From Myxococcus xanthus (lineage in GTDB: Bacteria > Myxococcota > Myxococcia > Myxococcales > Myxococcaceae), in assembly GCF_013116825.1 (NCBI RefSeq), contig NZ_JABFNS010000010.1, positions 30,931 through 94,930 of the forward strand: a stretch of 64,000 nucleotides of DNA, given 5' to 3'. A program made the position numbers and the translations under genes. Numbering within the stretch: the stretch's first letter is position 1; every line of letters begins with the position of its first letter. Positions 12,001 through 17,773 of this stretch are shown one piece after another. The notes beneath the pieces were generated by a model, which did no database searches, had not been told where the DNA came from, and worked only from the letters and a program-made list of their open reading frames with translations.

Positions 12001-15000
12001 TGGCGCTCCAGCAGCCATCGCACCGCCGCATCCAGCGCGTCGGCGCTCACCGTGCCGCGAAGCTCGACGGCTTGAGGGATGTGGTAGGCGCCCGAACCCG
12101 GCTGGAGCTGATGGATGAACCAGAGCCGCTCCTGGGCCTGGGAGAGCGAAGGCGCCGAGTCAGAAGGGGACGGAGGCGGAAGCGAGGAGGTGTCTCGCTG
12201 AAGCGACGCGACTTCCCGCGCGAGGCCCGCGACAGAAGGTGAGGCGAAGAGGGAGGAGAGGGGAAGCTGGACGCCCAGGGAGTGGCGGACGCGGGCCACC
12301 AGTCGGGTGGCGGAGAGCGAATGGCCACCGAGGTGGAAGAAGCTGGCCTCCCGCTCGATGCGCTCGATGCCGAGGACCTGGCAGAAGAGCTGAGCGAGGA
12401 GCTCCTCGAGGGGGCCGCGAGGAGGCCCACCGTCGGAGAGGGAAGGTGCCTCGTCGAGAGGAAGCGCGGCGAGGGCCTTGCGGTCGAGCTTGCCGGTGGA
12501 GGTGAGAGGAAGCTGGGCCCGAAGGACCCAGCGAGAGGGAAGCATGAAGGCGGGGAGGAGACGAGCGAGGGCGGCCTGAAGGGAGTGGACGTCGGCGTCG
12601 GGAGAAGCGGGGACGACCCATGCGGCGAGCCAGGAGTCGGAGGGCCCGCGTCGCTGGACGGTGACGGCGGCGGAGCGGACGCCAGGGAGCGAGGCGAGGG
12701 CGGCTTCGACTTCGCCTAGCTCGATGCGCATGCCGCGCACCTTCACCTGCAGGTCGGCGCGAGAGACGAACTGGAGCACGCCGTCCGGCAGCCAGCGCCC
12801 CAGGTCTCCCGAGCGGTAGAGGCGGGCGCCCGGCGTGGCGCTGAAAGGGTGTGGAACGAAGCGCTCGGCGGTGAGGTCCGCGCGTCCCACGTACCCACGG
12901 GCCACGCCCAGGCCGCCCAGGTACAACTCGCCCACGACGCCGACCGGAACAGGCTGGAGGGCGTCGTCCAGCACGTACACCTCCATGTTGGCCTTGGGCG
13001 TGCCGATGGGGGTGAAGCTGCCTTCAGGGGCCTCGTTGATGAAGTGGAGGCTGGCGACGTCCGAGCTCTCCGTCGGGCCGTAGGCGTCCGCCATCCGGCA
13101 GCCGGGGCAGCGCTCCAGCCAGGCACGACACAGCGCGGGTGGCACGGGCTCGCCGCCGAGCACCACCCAGCGCATGTCCGGGAAGTCCTGCTCCGGACGC
13201 GCGCCCTCCAGGATGGCCTGGAGGACGGAGGGCACCATCTCCATGACGGTGGCGCGGCCTTGCTCCAGCGCGTCGGCGAGCCGGGGCGGGTCCCTCATCA
13301 CGTCGTCTTCGATGAGGTACGTGGTGCCGCCACCGGGCAGCGCGCCCAACATCTGCCAGATGGAGATGTCGAAGCTGAGCGCGGCAATCTGGGCCACGAC
13401 GTCATACCCGTCCAGGCCCAGTGCCTCGCGCATGCCCAGCAGGTGGTTGAGCATGCCGCGGTGGTCCACCATGACGCCCTTGGGCGTGCCGGTGGAGCCG
13501 GAGGTGAAGAGGACGTAGGCCAGCGAGTCCGGCGTGGCACGCGGCAACAGCCGCTCCGCGCTCTGCGACTCGAGCCCCTCCAGCGAAAGCACCCGAGGCC
13601 GCCGGGCTTCGGGCACGCCCGCGAGCACCTCCGATAGCAGGGCCTCGTCCATGCCCAGTGGGAGCACGAACGGCGCGCGGCTCTCCTCCAGGAGGCGGGC
13701 CAGCCGAGCCGCGGGGAGCTGCGCGTCCAGCGGAAGGTACGCGCCCCCCGCCTTGTGAATCGACAGCAGCGCGCGCACGGTGGCTTCGCTGCGGCGCCCG
13801 AGCACGGCGACCACGGACTCCAGGCCGACACCCTGAGCCACCAATTGTCGCGCGGCGCGGTTGGTGTGGGCTTCCAGCTCCGCGTAGGTCCACCGTGCGC
13901 TGGAGGACGCCAGGGCCACCTGGTCCGGCGTGCGCGCGGCTTGAGCGGAGAAGTGCTCGGGGAAGGCGGCTTCCAGCGGGAAGGGCCGGCGCGGCGGGTT
14001 CGAATCCGCCAGCACGCGGGCGCACTCCGCATCAGGCAGCAGCGACAGCGCATCCACGCGCGTGTCCGGCGCGCGCAGCGCATGCGCGAGGAACTGGAGG
14101 TAGTGGCCCAGCATCCGCCGCACCGTGGCGGCCTCGAAGAGGTCGGTGCTGTAGCGGGCGAACAGCTCGAAGCCGGACGCGCTCTCGAAGAGCGTGACGT
14201 GCAGGTCGAACTCGCACGCGCCCGTGTCCATGGGGAGGTCGCGGGCCTCCGGGAAGGCGCCCGCCAGGGAATGCTCCACGCGGTACAGGTCGAACATCAC
14301 CTGGAACAGCGGGGAGTGGCTGAGGCTCCGCTCCACGCCCAGGGCCTGCACCAACCGCTCGAAGGGGAGGGCCTGGTGGCCCAGCGCATCCAGCGTGGTG
14401 GCGCGGACCTGGTCGAGCAGCGCGGTGAAGGCATCCGCCGCGGTGACGCGCGTGCGCAGCACCACCGTGTTGACGAACAGACCGACCAGCCCCTCCAGGG
14501 ACGGGTGCGTGCGCCCGGAGACCGGCGTGCCGACGCAGAAGTCGTCCTGCCGCGAGTACCGGTACAGCAGCGCCGCGAAGGTCGCGTACAGCGTCATGAA
14601 CGGCGACACCTGCCGTTCCCGGCTAAATGCGCGCAGCGCGCCCACGAGCGAGGAGGGGAGGGCGATGCGCTCCGTCAGCGCCCCCCGGTCCGACCGCCGC
14701 ACGGGCCGAAGCTTGTCGGTGGGCAGCTCCAGCCCCTGCACGGCGCCTTCGAGCTGCCGCTTCCAGAAGGCCATCAGCTCCGGTTCATTCGCGGCGGCGT
14801 CGGGCGTGTGCTGCCAGGCGGCGGCATCCGCGTACTCCAGCGGGAGCGCCGTCAGCGCGGGGACTTCACCTCGGGCGTGCGCGGCATGAAGCACACCCAG
14901 CTCGCGCATCAACACGTTGATGGACGCGCCGTCGGTGACCAGGTGGTGGAACACCAGGACCAGCACCTGCCGCTGGCTGGAGAGGTTCAGCAGCCGGAAG

Positions 15001-15491
15001 CGGTACAGCGGCCCCTGCTCCAGGTCGAACGGCCGGGAGGCTTCTTCGCGCAGCCTGCGAGACAGCTGGGCCTCGCTCGCGCCCGTCGCATCCTCCACGT
15101 CGAGGACGCGCTCGGGCAGGTCCAGGTAGCGCACCTGGGGACGGCCGCCCTCGGCGGGGAAGCGGGCTCGCAGCAGGGGGTGGCGCGACAGCAGGGCTCG
15201 CAGCGCCGCGTCGAGCGCGCCCGCGTCCACGGGGGACTCCAGCATCGCGGCCCATGGCACCACGTAGGTCGCGGTGTCCGGGCGGAGCTGGTGCAGGAAC
15301 CACATGCGCTCCTGCGCGGGCGACAGCACGTCGGCCGTCCCCGCCGGGCGGCGCGAGGGGCCCACCACGTTCCGCTGTGGCGAGGAGGGCGCGGCGCTCC
15401 CCGCGCTGGGGTTCTTGCGCTGCTCCAGCAACTTGCGCAATTGCTCGCGCTTCGCGGCGGCGAGGGAGTCGGAGTCGGATCGCGAGGTCAT
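1..15491 (-). CDS. Multimodular non-ribosomal peptide synthetase, 3' end outside window
   Basis: A single open frame of at least 5163 codons with no stop before the left edge. It builds a peptide by thiotemplate assembly in the cytoplasm. Domain order: C1 (about residues 50-480), A1 (GSTG near 666), PCP1 (LGGHS near 1058); C2, A2 (GSTG near 1727), PCP2 (near 2118); C3, A3 (near 2778), PCP3 (IGGHS near 3161); C4, A4 (near 3828), PCP4 (near 4216); C5 and A5 (GSTG near 4890), cut by the window end. No epimerase, methyltransferase or thioesterase domain is seen. Condensation motifs are HHLVTDG, HHLVVDG, HHLVSDA, HHLVVDG and SHLVNDG. Pocket residues read by alignment to GrsA are DIWEVGADV, DIWELIADT, DIEVVGTIN, DLTKVGEVG (matches the asparagine code) and DAESAGVIT. 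The ATG start is followed by a typical NRPS leader (AAAKREQLRKLLEQ) but has only a weak SD. Upstream gene ends 28 bp away. Confidence 0.95.
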   Translation of the reverse strand, partial: MTSRSDSDSLAAAKREQLRKLLEQRKNPSAGSAAPSSPQRNVVGPSRRPAGTADVLSPAQERMWFLHQLRPDTATYVVPWAAMLESPVDAGALDAALRALLSRHPLLRARFPAEGGRPQVRYLDLPERVLDVEDATGASEAQLSRRLREEASRPFDLEQGPLYRFRLLNLSSQRQVLVLVFHHLVTDGASINVLMRELGVLHAAHARGEVPALTALPLEYADAAAWQHTPDAAANEPELMAFWKRQLEGAVQGLELPTDKLRPVRRSDRGALTERIALPSSLVGALRAFSRERQVSPFMTLYATFAALLYRYSRQDDFCVGTPVSGRTHPSLEGLVGLFVNTVVLRTRVTAADAFTALLDQVRATTLDALGHQALPFERLVQALGVERSLSHSPLFQVMFDLYRVEHSLAGAFPEARDLPMDTGACEFDLHVTLFESASGFELFARYSTDLFEAATVRRMLGHYLQFLAHALRAPDTRVDALSLLPDAECARVLADSNPPRRPFPLEAAFPEHFSAQAARTPDQVALASSSARWTYAELEAHTNRAARQLVAQGVGLESVVAVLGRRSEATVRALLSIHKAGGAYLPLDAQLPAARLARLLEESRAPFVLPLGMDEALLSEVLAGVPEARRPRVLSLEGLESQSAERLLPRATPDSLAYVLFTSGSTGTPKGVMVDHRGMLNHLLGMREALGLDGYDVVAQIAALSFDISIWQMLGALPGGGTTYLIEDDVMRDPPRLADALEQGRATVMEMVPSVLQAILEGARPEQDFPDMRWVVLGGEPVPPALCRAWLERCPGCRMADAYGPTESSDVASLHFINEAPEGSFTPIGTPKANMEVYVLDDALQPVPVGVVGELYLGGLGVARGYVGRADLTAERFVPHPFSATPGARLYRSGDLGRWLPDGVLQFVSRADLQVKVRGMRIELGEVEAALASLPGVRSAAVTVQRRGPSDSWLAAWVVPASPDADVHSLQAALARLLPAFMLPSRWVLRAQLPLTSTGKLDRKALAALPLDEAPSLSDGGPPRGPLEELLAQLFCQVLGIERIEREASFFHLGGHSLSATRLVARVRHSLGVQLPLSSLFASPSVAGLAREVASLQRDTSSLPPPSPSDSAPSLSQAQERLWFIHQLQPGSGAYHIPQAVELRGTVSADALDAAVRWLLERHPVLRTTVVSQQGQARVEVSSIPARVLQMEALRAAPEALALRLQQESWRPFSLEQGPLYRFLLLDVGEDRHVLLAVFHHLVVDGLSLDILLRELGEAYAAFQQGHAPTLAPVALHYADVASWQRSAPVHARDTAQLDYWKQRLSGTPELLQLPTDKPRPAVLTHQGASTGTHALPAALTDTVQRACREHEATPFMVLYAAFAALLYRYSQQDDFCVGTPVSGRTHPSLEGVVGLLANTVPLRTQVDASTSFASLLAQVRATTLDALSHQDVPFEQLVHALGVERSLSHAPLYQVMFDLHRVQGSLAGAFAGLDARPVPVDIRASPFDLALSVIEQAGSFELFLRYSGELFEPETAQRMIEHYQRLLTQALAEPHLPLARLSLLSSDEQALVLRHARPAPLAFDLDTCLPERISAHARNTPERLALASADAQWTYAQLEALSLRAARTLRAQGVGHESVVAVLGRRSEATVRALLSLHKAGAAYLPLDAQLPAARLVRLLMESRAPFVLPLGPVEALLTEVLAEIPLEHRPRVLTLQNLDAESDAPLPSFTTPDSLAYVLFTSGSTGTPKGVMVDHRGMLNHLLGMQHSLQLGASDVLAQTAPLSFDISIWQMLGALAAGGTTSVVDDDVVREPARLIAALQQAGATTVELVPSLLQALLEEPGEAPLPALRQMLTIGEALPPSTCRAWFERHPGLPLVNAYGPAECADTATLWRMQASPASASTPIGTPKANMEVYVLDDALQPLPPGVPGELYIGGTGVGRGYVGRADLTAERFIPHPFSTTPGARLYRTGDRGRWNADGTLGFLGRVDFQVKVRGMRIELGEVEAALASLPGVRSAAVTVQRRGPSDSWLAAWVVPASPDTDVHSLQAALARLLPAFMLPSRWVLRAQLPLTSTGKLDRKALATLPLDEAPSLSDGGPPRGPLEELLAQLFCQVLGIERIEREASFFHLGGHSLSATRLVARVRHSLGVQLPLSSLFTSPSVAGLAREVASLQRDTSSLPLPSPSDSAPSLSQAQERLWFIHQLQPDSGAHVVGQAAEWTGSVDVAALDAAARWLLERHPVLRTTVSSRQGQPQASVSPVPASVLQVEPLAPGADAQARQARRLTEEGNRPFDVEHGPLYRFLLLEAEQARHVLVVVFHHLVSDALSAGLLMRELGEAYAAFQQGHAPTLAPVALHYADVASWQRSEPVRARDTAQLDYWKQRLSDAPELLQLPTDKPRPPVLTHRGDNTGYHPLPPSLSESLRALCRQQQVTPFMVLYAAFAALLYRYSQQDDFCVGTPVSGRTHPSLEGVVGLLANTVPLRTQVDASTSFASLLAQVRATTLDALSHQDVPFEQLVRAVGVERSPGHAPLVQVMFDLHRTELSAASGFHALGARRVPIETWTCEVDLFLTAIEVGEGFEVYFQYSTDLFEPGTVERLRNHYVQLLAHAVAAPRTSVGELSLLSATEHEQVLQGFNATERPFDSEGTIVSLIEAQVARTPDAPAVVAPEGTLTFRELYTRASRLAAHLTASGAGPEAVVGLCLERSLDAVVSLVAIFISGAGCLPLEASHPPARRAALLRQARARLVVSRPGLFAGVEPGVPLVSPDVRGDVVAVPRPPRAEHLAYLLYTSGSTGEPKGVELTHRNVVHCFAAFDTYYATLPGDCWASSGSLSFDIHLEELLFSITRGARTVLREVGPLGLGRDILGHGITHVVITPSSLATALEEPGAVEAFRSLKVLVTGGEVLPDPLVRQLALTHTRLVNTYGPTETSINVAAEITLPDRPVRLGRPLDRCRLYVLDANGAPVPPGVPGELYIGGTCLGRGYRDRPDLTAERFIPDAFSGREGDRLYRTGDRVRWNGDGSLGFLGRTDFQVKVRGVRVELEEVEAALLRQPGVRQASVVVRGAQRDARLEAFLVLEDTAAGVESRLREGLSRALPEALVPSRFTVLTALPMTTSGKVDRKALAALPIPDIEPEAAPEARPRGAVEELLALLFCQVLGLPQVRREDDFFHIGGHSLAATRLVARVRQAFDVEFPLQAFFTEPTVAGLARELETRRDGAAPLPAPVPRPADAALVLSPTQERLWFVQQLHPGTSAYHLAEAVELDGPLDVAAMEDALRWLVTRHPVLRLAVPARDGLPAPVLCPAPPRVLEVEEAPSAAQWARDAVHASFDLARGPLYRFRLLRTAPEQHVLLLAFHHLVVDGLSLDVLVRELGEAYAAFHQRRTPTLPTPRLEHADIAAWLRTPPARERDEAQLAYWKQKLEGVPGLLRLTPDKPRPASPLLTGAITQGHALSADTVRALQAFCREHQATPYMVLLSAFSALLHRYSGQEDFCVGTPVSGRTHPALEGVVGLMLNTVALRTPVAPDASFASLVAGVRATTLEALAHQDVPLDRVVQALGVERSAGHSPLFQVMFDLVRADRTLADAFPDLRARPLQPELLTSPFDLSLWVAESSTGYTLALRYGTELFEPTTAQRLMGHYVRLLEHALEAPDTAVAALELLPANERVHLLRTWNDTGADFPREHTVHALFEAQAARAPDAPAVLHDGDVMTYGQLDARANQLARYLRRMGVRSQTLVGLCLRRSVDMVVAVLGVLKAGGAYVPMDASQPPARLSFLLEDTGAPVLVTEDAVADTLPVSQALVLCLDSEWERTAGRESDATLESAASAEDLAYLIYTSGSTGRPKGVMVEHRGVVNYLHWARKAYAVDDGAGAPVHSSLAFDLTITSLLLPLTAGRPVTLVPEEDGVDGLATALRTSADFSLVKLTPAHLQMLAAQLPPEARAGHTRAFVIGGEALTSATVEPWRQHAPGTRLINEYGPTETVVGCCVYTVEADTPVEGAVPIGRPIANTRLYVLDAALRPVPAGVPGELYIGGEGVARGYWRRPELTAERFVPDPFSSVPGARMYRTGDRVRLRPSNVLEYLGRVDFQVKVRGHRVEPGEVEAALIELPGVAAAVVVLREDGTTGPRLVGYVTGHDEVPETEPLRASLAQRLPAHMVPSALVALARLPLTANGKVDREALPAPEAPAASDEDFVSPSTPTEHALAQLWEELLGVQRVGARDDFFELGGHSLLSVQLASRVRERLGVELPVATLFATPTLAALAARIDASPKVSERVESMPQARPERIPASLVQERLWYAMQLPEAPPFVVVAALVLDGTLDVACLEAALEAVLERNATLRTTFRLEHGAVFTQEHPVIRPVLVQTDLSHLSAAEALDAARAIATRHDREPFAVDQGPLYRFELARLDAHGTRHVLVASMSHLVNDGIGMGAFLEELAQAWAGTTAHARTTPLLPPAARTYADFALWQRSPKHLLEVDAAVASWKAALAHAPSVLDLPLDFPRRAPALNANMRPEPLSLDSEAMSALHALARREGVSPFTAVLALMQLWLHRLSSQPHVVVASPFSGRVLPGAERQVGYFANVLPLCTEVAGTPSFRALLRRAWDVVGHATASQEVPFKRIADAVQPDAPRTAPPLAQALLLLDSPASLSFNGLGTTYLDGESIFPAYDVVLHLIERPEGGTLGFLATDSALFTSATAQRMARAFEQLLTEAVRTPDAPLTRLSLLSSQQRAQVLATLNGGPQVIPEGACIHTLFEAQVRRSPHAPAVAHGDSTWSYAELNARANALAARLLSRGMQPEERVGVVMEPSNQGMAALLGILKAGGAYVPLDAGWPEPRKRSVLTRSGVQRLWVDAEALEAHAGLVHDVEVPPQPAHIAEDLEPGPRHVAASQVAYIVFTSGSTGEPKGVMVEHRSVVNHNVALAARFGLRPGDRMLQFAPLSFDAAAEDLYPPLVVGATVVMRSGLVPAHVMTPYLEETDITLISLPPTYIEEWIRQMESHGQRVPARLRLLAPGGDVLKRETYEAWVRVGGGHAPWLNVYGPTECTITSATCDIPGAEGLGTDATFPIGRPISRVRIHLLDEHLEPVLPGLPGRVYIGGAAPARGYLGAPDLTAERFIPDPFATEPGARMYHTGDLARMLPDGRLRFLGRADHQIKIRGFRVELAEIEACLRQFPG
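7990..8240. repeat. Intragenic NRPS repeat, C3 copy (pairs with 11179-11429)
   Basis: About 250 bp within the C3-coding part match 11179-11429 in C2 at roughly 97 % by eye, offset 3189 bp. The unit encodes the central condensation segment with motifs such as YSQQDDFCVGTPVSGR. It indicates recent module duplication or gene conversion. Confidence 0.85.
8919..9569. repeat. Intragenic NRPS repeat, A2/PCP2/C3 copy (pairs with 12099-12749)
   Basis: About 651 bp aligned without gaps to 12099-12749 at an offset of exactly 3180 bp (1060 codons), with about 17 mismatches counted by eye (about 97 %). The unit covers the end of the A domain, the whole PCP (FFHLGGHSLSAT) and the start of the next C domain. 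Similarity stops abruptly at both ends. Confidence 0.92.
11179..11429. repeat. Intragenic NRPS repeat, C2 copy (pairs with 7990-8240)
   Basis: Partner of 7990-8240; it encodes the same central C-domain segment in module 2. Differences are scattered and mostly synonymous. Confidence 0.85.
12099..12749. repeat. Intragenic NRPS repeat, A1/PCP1/C2 copy (pairs with 8919-9569)
   Basis: Partner of 8919-9569. The arms of both copies fall in the same place of consecutive modules, so a whole-module duplication followed by homogenisation is likely. Confidence 0.92.
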
Positions 15492-15519
15492 GAAGTCGGA
15501 TTCCGGAAGGCCCGGTGGG

Positions 15520-17457
15520 CTAGATGCGAACGTAGAGGCTCACGCCCGCGCGGAAGACGCCCAGCCCCGAACCGGAAACGGTGGGGTCCGCGGGGATGCT
15601 CTCGAAGCGGAACTCGCTGCCACGTTCGCCGTAGGGCACCTCGACGAAGGTCTGGACGAAGATGTCCCGGATGTCGAAGGGCGAGGAGTTGAAGGCCAGC
15701 CGTGACAGGTACGACGCATCCTGCACGTTGGCGATGGTGGTGAAGATGAGCGACAGCTGGGACACGCCGCGCCGGCCGATGTTGACCTGCCCCAGTGCGT
15801 AGTAGCGGCCATGGAAGAGCGGCCGGAAGTCCCCCTGCGAACTCAGCCAGGGCAGGAAGGCGCGGTCGTCGTAGCCCAGCGGGTTGTGGAAGCCCTCCAC
15901 CCGGATGACGGCGCGGTAGAGCTCGGCGAAGTTGAACGTGGCCGATACGCCCGCGCTGACCAGCAGCTTGCGCCCCTCCAGCGTGCGCTCCACGAAGCTG
16001 TCGCCATCGCGGGCCCAGAGCCGCGTGTTGCCGTCGCCCACCCAGGCCACCTCGGCGTTGAAGTCCAGCAGGCCCAGGGCCATCGTCGCGTCCAGGCCGT
16101 ACCGGGGCCGGCGCGACTGGTCGAACACCGCCGTCGCGGCGATTTCGCCCGTGCCCACCGCCATCTCCGCGCGCACGCCACCGCCGTAGCGCACCCGCCG
16201 GAGGTCCTCACTGACGTCCTCCACGTTGGCCGTGCCCAGGAGCGACAGGTTGGCGGCCATGGCCTCCCACGGCACCGTGAGGCGGACCATGTCGACGCCC
16301 GTGCGCAGGTCGAAGATGTTGAGTGGATCCGGGTTGGGCGCCTGCAGGAAGTCGGTCGGGTTCCAGATTTGCGAGCTGCCCCAGCGAATCTCCTGGCGCC
16401 CGGCGGTGACGAACAGCCGCTGGGCGACGTCGAACTTCAGCCACATCTGGCCCAGCACGGCGGCGGGTCCGTTCGCCTCCGTGGACAGCGGGTCATACGC
16501 CAGCCGACCCATCATGAAGCCGCGCACGTGCTTCGACGGCGTCGCGTCCAGGTAGATGTCCGCGAGCGCGGGCAGGACGGGCTGGTACGACGTCTTCCCC
16601 TGGGAGCGCAGCCCCGTCAGCTCCGCGCGCTGGAAGTAGATGCCGCCCACCGCGAGCACGTCCTGCTGACGCTCCTGCGCCGTCTCATGCCAGGGGTCCG
16701 CGGCCTCGCCTTCCGGGCCCTGCCAGCCCTCCACGATGGCGCCCGATGGAGGCGCGGGAGCGGGAGCGTCCAGCAGGTCCTCGAAACCGTCGGGCGCACC
16801 GGCCCCGCTCGGGTCCACGGCGGCGGTGGCGAGCCCGGAGGCGGAGTCCGTGTCGGGCGGCAGCGTCCCCGTGGCGGGCGCCGCCCTCGGGACATCGAGC
16901 GCCGCCGCCGCAGCCGGCATGGTGGCGCCTTCACTCCCGGCCGAAGCCATGGAGCCCCGTGCCGGGGTCGGGCTCGCGGAGGCCAGGGGCTCGGTGTAGC
17001 GCATCGACTTCACGCGCCGCTGCTTGTCGAGGAGCACGCTCAGCCCGCGCGCGCGGTAGTGCCACCAGCGCTGGCGCGCGGGCGCGGCTTCCTCCTCGTG
17101 ACAATCCGGACCACCCTCCGAGGACTTCGCCGCGCCACACGCGGGGCCGTACAGCGCGACGAGCCCGGCCTGCGTCGGCGGCTTCGTGGGCACCACCTCG
17201 ACGCGGCGCAGCACGCCCTGCCGGGCGTCGAAGTGGAAGCGCGTGCTCCGGGTGCCTCCCGGCGCGGCCTTGCGCTGGTACGTCAGCACCACCGCGCCGT
17301 CCTCGTGGACCTGCCGGGTGGGCGGGCCAAAGGAGAGCAGGACCTGCTGGAGCGTCGTCGTGCCCGGCTCCGTGCCGTTCCAGGGCTCGGCGGATGCGGC
17401 AAGACTCCAGAACAGGATGGCCGCGGCCAGGGCGCGAACGGGCAAGGGGGGCATCAT
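15520..17457 (-). CDS. Predicted outer-membrane beta-barrel protein upstream of the NRPS
   Basis: 645 residues from the preferred start. The N-terminus (MMPPLPVRALAAAILFWSLA) is a signal peptide with a likely AXA cleavage before EPWNG. Residues of about 20-160 form a separate periplasmic-type segment. A long Ala/Pro/Ser-rich linker follows, then about 380 residues of alternating aromatic/polar strands ending in VSLYVRI, typical of an outer-membrane barrel (general resemblance to DUF1302/alginate-export-like proteins). The chosen ATG has AGGGGG 8 nt upstream. An upstream in-frame ATG at 17502 lacks an SD and would disrupt the signal peptide. It ends 28 bp before the NRPS start on the same strand, so co-transcription is likely. 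A role in product export or in an unrelated envelope function is inference. Confidence 0.75.
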   Translation of the reverse strand: MMPPLPVRALAAAILFWSLAASAEPWNGTEPGTTTLQQVLLSFGPPTRQVHEDGAVVLTYQRKAAPGGTRSTRFHFDARQGVLRRVEVVPTKPPTQAGLVALYGPACGAAKSSEGGPDCHEEEAAPARQRWWHYRARGLSVLLDKQRRVKSMRYTEPLASASPTPARGSMASAGSEGATMPAAAAALDVPRAAPATGTLPPDTDSASGLATAAVDPSGAGAPDGFEDLLDAPAPAPPSGAIVEGWQGPEGEAADPWHETAQERQQDVLAVGGIYFQRAELTGLRSQGKTSYQPVLPALADIYLDATPSKHVRGFMMGRLAYDPLSTEANGPAAVLGQMWLKFDVAQRLFVTAGRQEIRWGSSQIWNPTDFLQAPNPDPLNIFDLRTGVDMVRLTVPWEAMAANLSLLGTANVEDVSEDLRRVRYGGGVRAEMAVGTGEIAATAVFDQSRRPRYGLDATMALGLLDFNAEVAWVGDGNTRLWARDGDSFVERTLEGRKLLVSAGVSATFNFAELYRAVIRVEGFHNPLGYDDRAFLPWLSSQGDFRPLFHGRYYALGQVNIGRRGVSQLSLIFTTIANVQDASYLSRLAFNSSPFDIRDIFVQTFVEVPYGERGSEFRFESIPADPTVSGSGLGVFRAGVSLYVRI

Positions 17458-17597
17458 CGCAGGGGCCCCCTGAGCGTATACGAGTCTCAACCAGCGATAC
17501 ATGTGTCGAAAAATTCTTAAGAAAGGGGACTCCGGATTGACAGGCCCCCCAGACAGCCGGACACAATCGCGCCCCCACCCCCGACTCAGGAGGCCTC
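17458..17597. promoter_or_regulatory. Divergent promoter region between NRPS operon and peptide/Rieske operon
   Basis: This short region separates the two divergent operons. An unusually AT-rich island for this genome (17507-17524) contains the 10-bp palindrome TTCTTAAGAA at 17514-17523. For the plus strand, TTGACA (17537-17542) is followed at 19 bp by CACAAT (17562-17567), a plausible though long-spaced sigma-70-type promoter. AGGAGG at 17588-17593 is the SD of the peptide gene, 4 nt before its ATG. Both operons may be regulated from this site. Confidence 0.5.
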
Positions 17598-17768
17598 ATG
17601 GCTTCGGAAGAGACCCTGTCCGCAGCGCCCGCCCACTCCGAGCCCGCCACTTCCGAGGCGGCGCACAACGAGGTCTCCACCGCGCCCGAGAAGCTGGATG
17701 AGATCGAGGAGATCGACTTCCTGCTCGAGGAGATCGAGAGCAAGATTGCTCCGCTCGCGCTGGCTTAA
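17598..17768 (+). CDS. 56-residue acidic peptide; candidate RiPP-type precursor
   Basis: No family recognised. The gene has a perfect AGGAGG SD and ends 5 nt before the Rieske oxygenase GTG. The N-terminal 30 residues are Ala/Ser/Glu/Pro-rich and probably disordered. Residues 31-50 form an acidic amphipathic helix-like segment (EKLDEIEEIDFLLEEIESKI), followed by the hydrophobic tail APLALA. There is no signal peptide, no Cys and no transmembrane span. The layout (acidic leader-like part, short distinct C-terminus, adjacent oxidative enzyme) resembles small precursors of modified peptides such as mycofactocin or PQQ, but the sequence does not match either. Alternatives are a small assembly or regulatory protein for the Rieske enzyme. 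Confidence 0.72.
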   Translation: MASEETLSAAPAHSEPATSEAAHNEVSTAPEKLDEIEEIDFLLEEIESKIAPLALA

Positions 17769-17773
17769 GGGTC

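Noticed and set aside
17598..17768. Peptide gene as a PqqA, mycofactocin MftA or Nif11-type precursor
   Set aside because: No E-x3-Y, no IDGxCGVY end and no Nif11 helix pattern; radical-SAM partners are also absent.
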